A stretch of 64,000 nt of DNA from positions 1,116,001-1,180,000 of the forward strand of contig JAXMGT010000002.1 in the NCBI GenBank assembly GCA_046347155.1. The letters are read 5' to 3'. The stretch's first letter is position 1; the number at the start of each line of letters is the position of its first letter. The translations under genes were made by a program, and so were the position numbers. The notes beneath the pieces were generated by a model. That model was not told where the DNA came from and did not search any database. It was given only the letters and a program-made list of their open reading frames with translations. This DNA comes from RPQJ01 sp046347155 (lineage in GTDB: Bacteria; Pseudomonadota; Gammaproteobacteria; Steroidobacterales; Steroidobacteraceae). Of this stretch, positions 63,542-64,000 are shown one piece after another.

Positions 63542-64000
63542 AGCGCCGCCACTACGCGGGCCGGGACCTCCATCGGGCCGTCTCGATCGAGGACCTGCGG
63601 CGGATCGCGCAGCACCGGCTGCCGAACTTCTCGTTCGAGTACGTCGAGGGCGGTGCCGAGGACGAGGTGACCCTGCGCAGGAACCGCGCGATGTTCGAGC
63701 GCATCACGTGGTCGCCGCGGGCGCTGGTGGGCGCGGGCCCGCCGGACCTGGGCACCGAGGTCTTCGGCCGGCCGGTCAACCTGCCCGTGGTGATCGCGCC
63801 GACCGGTTTCAACGGGCTGCTTTGGAAGCAGGGCGACCTCGCGCTCGCCCGCGCGGCCGCCGAGGCCGGCGTGCCGTTCACGCTCAGCACCGCCTCGAAC
63901 TGCGCGGTGGGCCGGCTCGCGCGCGCCGTTCCCGGCGAACACTGGTACCAGCTCTACGCCTACAAGGACGAAAGCGTCGTCGACCGGCTGGTCGACCGGG
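63538..64000 (+). CDS. FMN-dependent alpha-hydroxy-acid oxidase/dehydrogenase, N-terminal part
   Basis: Starts at GTG 63538, overlapping the oxidoreductase stop, and runs off the right edge after 154 codons. It reads KRRHYAGRDLHRAVSIEDLR, then FEYVEGGAEDEVTLRRNRAMF (in parts FEYVEGGAEDEVTLRRN), VVIAPTGFNGLLWKQGDLALA, FTLSTASNCAVG and HWYQLYAYKD, the N-terminal signature of the L-lactate dehydrogenase LldD / mandelate dehydrogenase / glycolate oxidase family. The active-site His and Arg lie beyond the window, so the substrate cannot be judged. Confidence 0.9.
   Translation, partial: MKRRHYAGRDLHRAVSIEDLRRIAQHRLPNFSFEYVEGGAEDEVTLRRNRAMFERITWSPRALVGAGPPDLGTEVFGRPVNLPVVIAPTGFNGLLWKQGDLALARAAAEAGVPFTLSTASNCAVGRLARAVPGEHWYQLYAYKDESVVDRLVDR

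Overview
The window is GC-rich chromosomal DNA (about two thirds G+C by eye) from what looks like a gammaproteobacterium. The strongest pointer is the block clpS-clpA-infA-aat-trxB-ftsK-lolA-rarA-serS, a gene order I know from Pseudomonas and relatives. The bacterial 4.5S RNA-dnaX-ybaB-recR block, kbl-tdh, ppsA/ppsR and gspCDEF fit the same picture. The lipid genes (wax ester synthase/DGAT, acyl-CoA dehydrogenases) would suit a Xanthomonadales-, Nevskiales- or Steroidobacterales-like lineage, but that is inference. There is no phage, CRISPR array or intact insertion sequence.

Layout. 1-3584 (minus): start of a dicarboxylate/cation symporter, an anchored alpha/beta hydrolase, then the threonine-to-glycine pair kbl-tdh. 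A palindromic divergent promoter (3618-3636) separates kbl from an Hsp15-like S4 protein, a queuosine-precursor transporter and a methyltransferase. 5662-12366 (minus): a partial type II secretion operon, gspC-D-E-F, followed by a DUF3313 protein. The GspE contains no cysteine at all. 12485-24594: the conserved core block, which holds the Leu/Phe N-degron genes (clpS, clpA, aat), cell division and translation genes, a REP-like palindrome at the rarA 3' end, and tRNA-Ser(UGA) directly behind serS.

24600-25720 is a short islet of visibly lower GC with two unrecognised exported or anchored small proteins. 25842-35372 is accessory: membrane and exported proteins of unknown function, an Lrp-type regulator divergent from an S9 peptidase, an IS3-transposase-like fragment, a 25-residue candidate microprotein, an amidohydrolase, a CHRD protein, an M64 peptidase and a LysR regulator. 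35460-43690 is lipid metabolism: an acyl-CoA dehydrogenase of about 600 residues, then an operon SDR / kinase / acyl-CoA dehydrogenase / SDR that resembles the separate-gene form of the ACAD10/11 (LvaA-type) route for 4-hydroxyacyl-CoAs, a wax ester synthase/DGAT with a variant active site and a Lys/Ala-rich tail, and a lipase-like hydrolase.

43841-52034: queF, SRP RNA, dnaX-ybaB-recR, divergent ppsA and ppsR, a DUF1249 protein and an unrecognised coiled-coil protein. 52047-59627 (minus): a tripartite-type efflux operon (lipoprotein adaptor plus two RND permeases) whose promoter is overlapped by a perfect 13-bp-arm palindrome, with no regulator gene next to it. The right end holds a Prc-type protease, two small membrane proteins, a Gfo/Idh/MocA oxidoreductase and the start of an FMN-dependent alpha-hydroxy-acid oxidase.

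Genes are tightly packed, with many four-base start/stop overlaps. No intergenic stretch exceeds about 300 bases. I did not find a clearly new multi-gene defence or mobile system. The most unusual items are the cysteine-free GspE, the mirror-symmetric promoter, the orphan efflux operator, the LvaA/ACAD-type operon beside the lipid synthase, and the spaced repeats upstream of that synthase.
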